Assembly: GCA_021779635.1 (NCBI GenBank)
Contig: JAJYAH010000370.1
Coordinates: 1-6,951, forward strand
From: Pseudomonadota bacterium
GTDB lineage: Bacteria; Pseudomonadota; Alphaproteobacteria; Rhizobiales; Xanthobacteraceae
Reading direction: 5' to 3'
Length of the DNA stretch: 6,951 nt
Shown here: positions 6,903 through 6,951 of the stretch, piece by piece
How the letters are laid out: every line of letters begins with the position of its first letter
Numbering within the stretch: the first letter of the stretch is position 1
Program-made: the position numbers and the translations under genes
The notes under the pieces: generated by a model
The model's input: only the letters and a program-made list of their open reading frames with translations
Told to the model about the DNA's origin: nothing
Database searches by the model: none

Positions 6903-6951
6903 ATGGCTGCCCGGCGTTTCGAGGAGCCATCGATTGACCTGTCGCGACGGC
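6903..6951. other. Window edge, nothing identified
   Basis: These 49 bases show no recognisable gene or signal. GAGGAG at 6920-6925 looks like a ribosome site but is not followed by a usable start codon before the edge. Confidence 0.4.

Noticed and set aside
6688..6930. An 80-codon minus-strand open frame, and a 120-codon plus-strand frame over the same area
   Set aside because: Both translate the repeats at 6798-6902 into Pro/Arg/Gly-rich peptides; there is no evidence for a real protein.

Overview
This window reads as chromosomal DNA of a high-GC alphaproteobacterium, most likely Bradyrhizobium or a close relative in the same family (Rhodopseudomonas or Nitrobacter type). The basis is the strongly GC-rich third codon positions, the clearly alphaproteobacterial MutS and GlnD proteins, and several intergenic palindromes of kinds I recall as abundant in Bradyrhizobium genomes. 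The genus is an inference; no database search was possible.

Layout from left to right. Positions 2039 down to 1 (minus strand) hold the first 679 codons of glnD, the PII uridylyltransferase/uridylyl-removing enzyme; its 3' end lies outside the window. Positions 2040-2361 form a divergent intergenic region. On the plus strand come an OsmC-family protein (2362-2871) and, 49 bases later, an uncharacterised multi-pass membrane protein (2921-3715). A perfect 29-bp-arm palindrome (3719-3798) fills the gap between that gene and the convergent end of mutS. mutS (mismatch repair ATPase) occupies 3811-6576 on the minus strand. The right end (6577-6951) is non-coding and consists largely of repeats.

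mutS and glnD are housekeeping genes that, as I recall, lie near each other in many alphaproteobacteria (often followed by murJ/mviN). Here a two-gene plus-strand block, OsmC-like protein plus membrane protein, sits between them in the opposite orientation. Nothing in the sequence links that pair functionally to mismatch repair or nitrogen sensing.

The most notable feature is how repeats decorate mutS. One element abuts its start codon. A second, a perfect 22-bp-arm palindrome, lies in frame inside the coding region just before the ATPase Walker A motif and adds a Pro/Gly-rich peptide. A third sits at its 3' end. The two other genes of clear family (glnD and the OsmC-like gene) show no such interruption. 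I found no CRISPR array, RNA gene, insertion-sequence transposase or obvious new multi-gene system.
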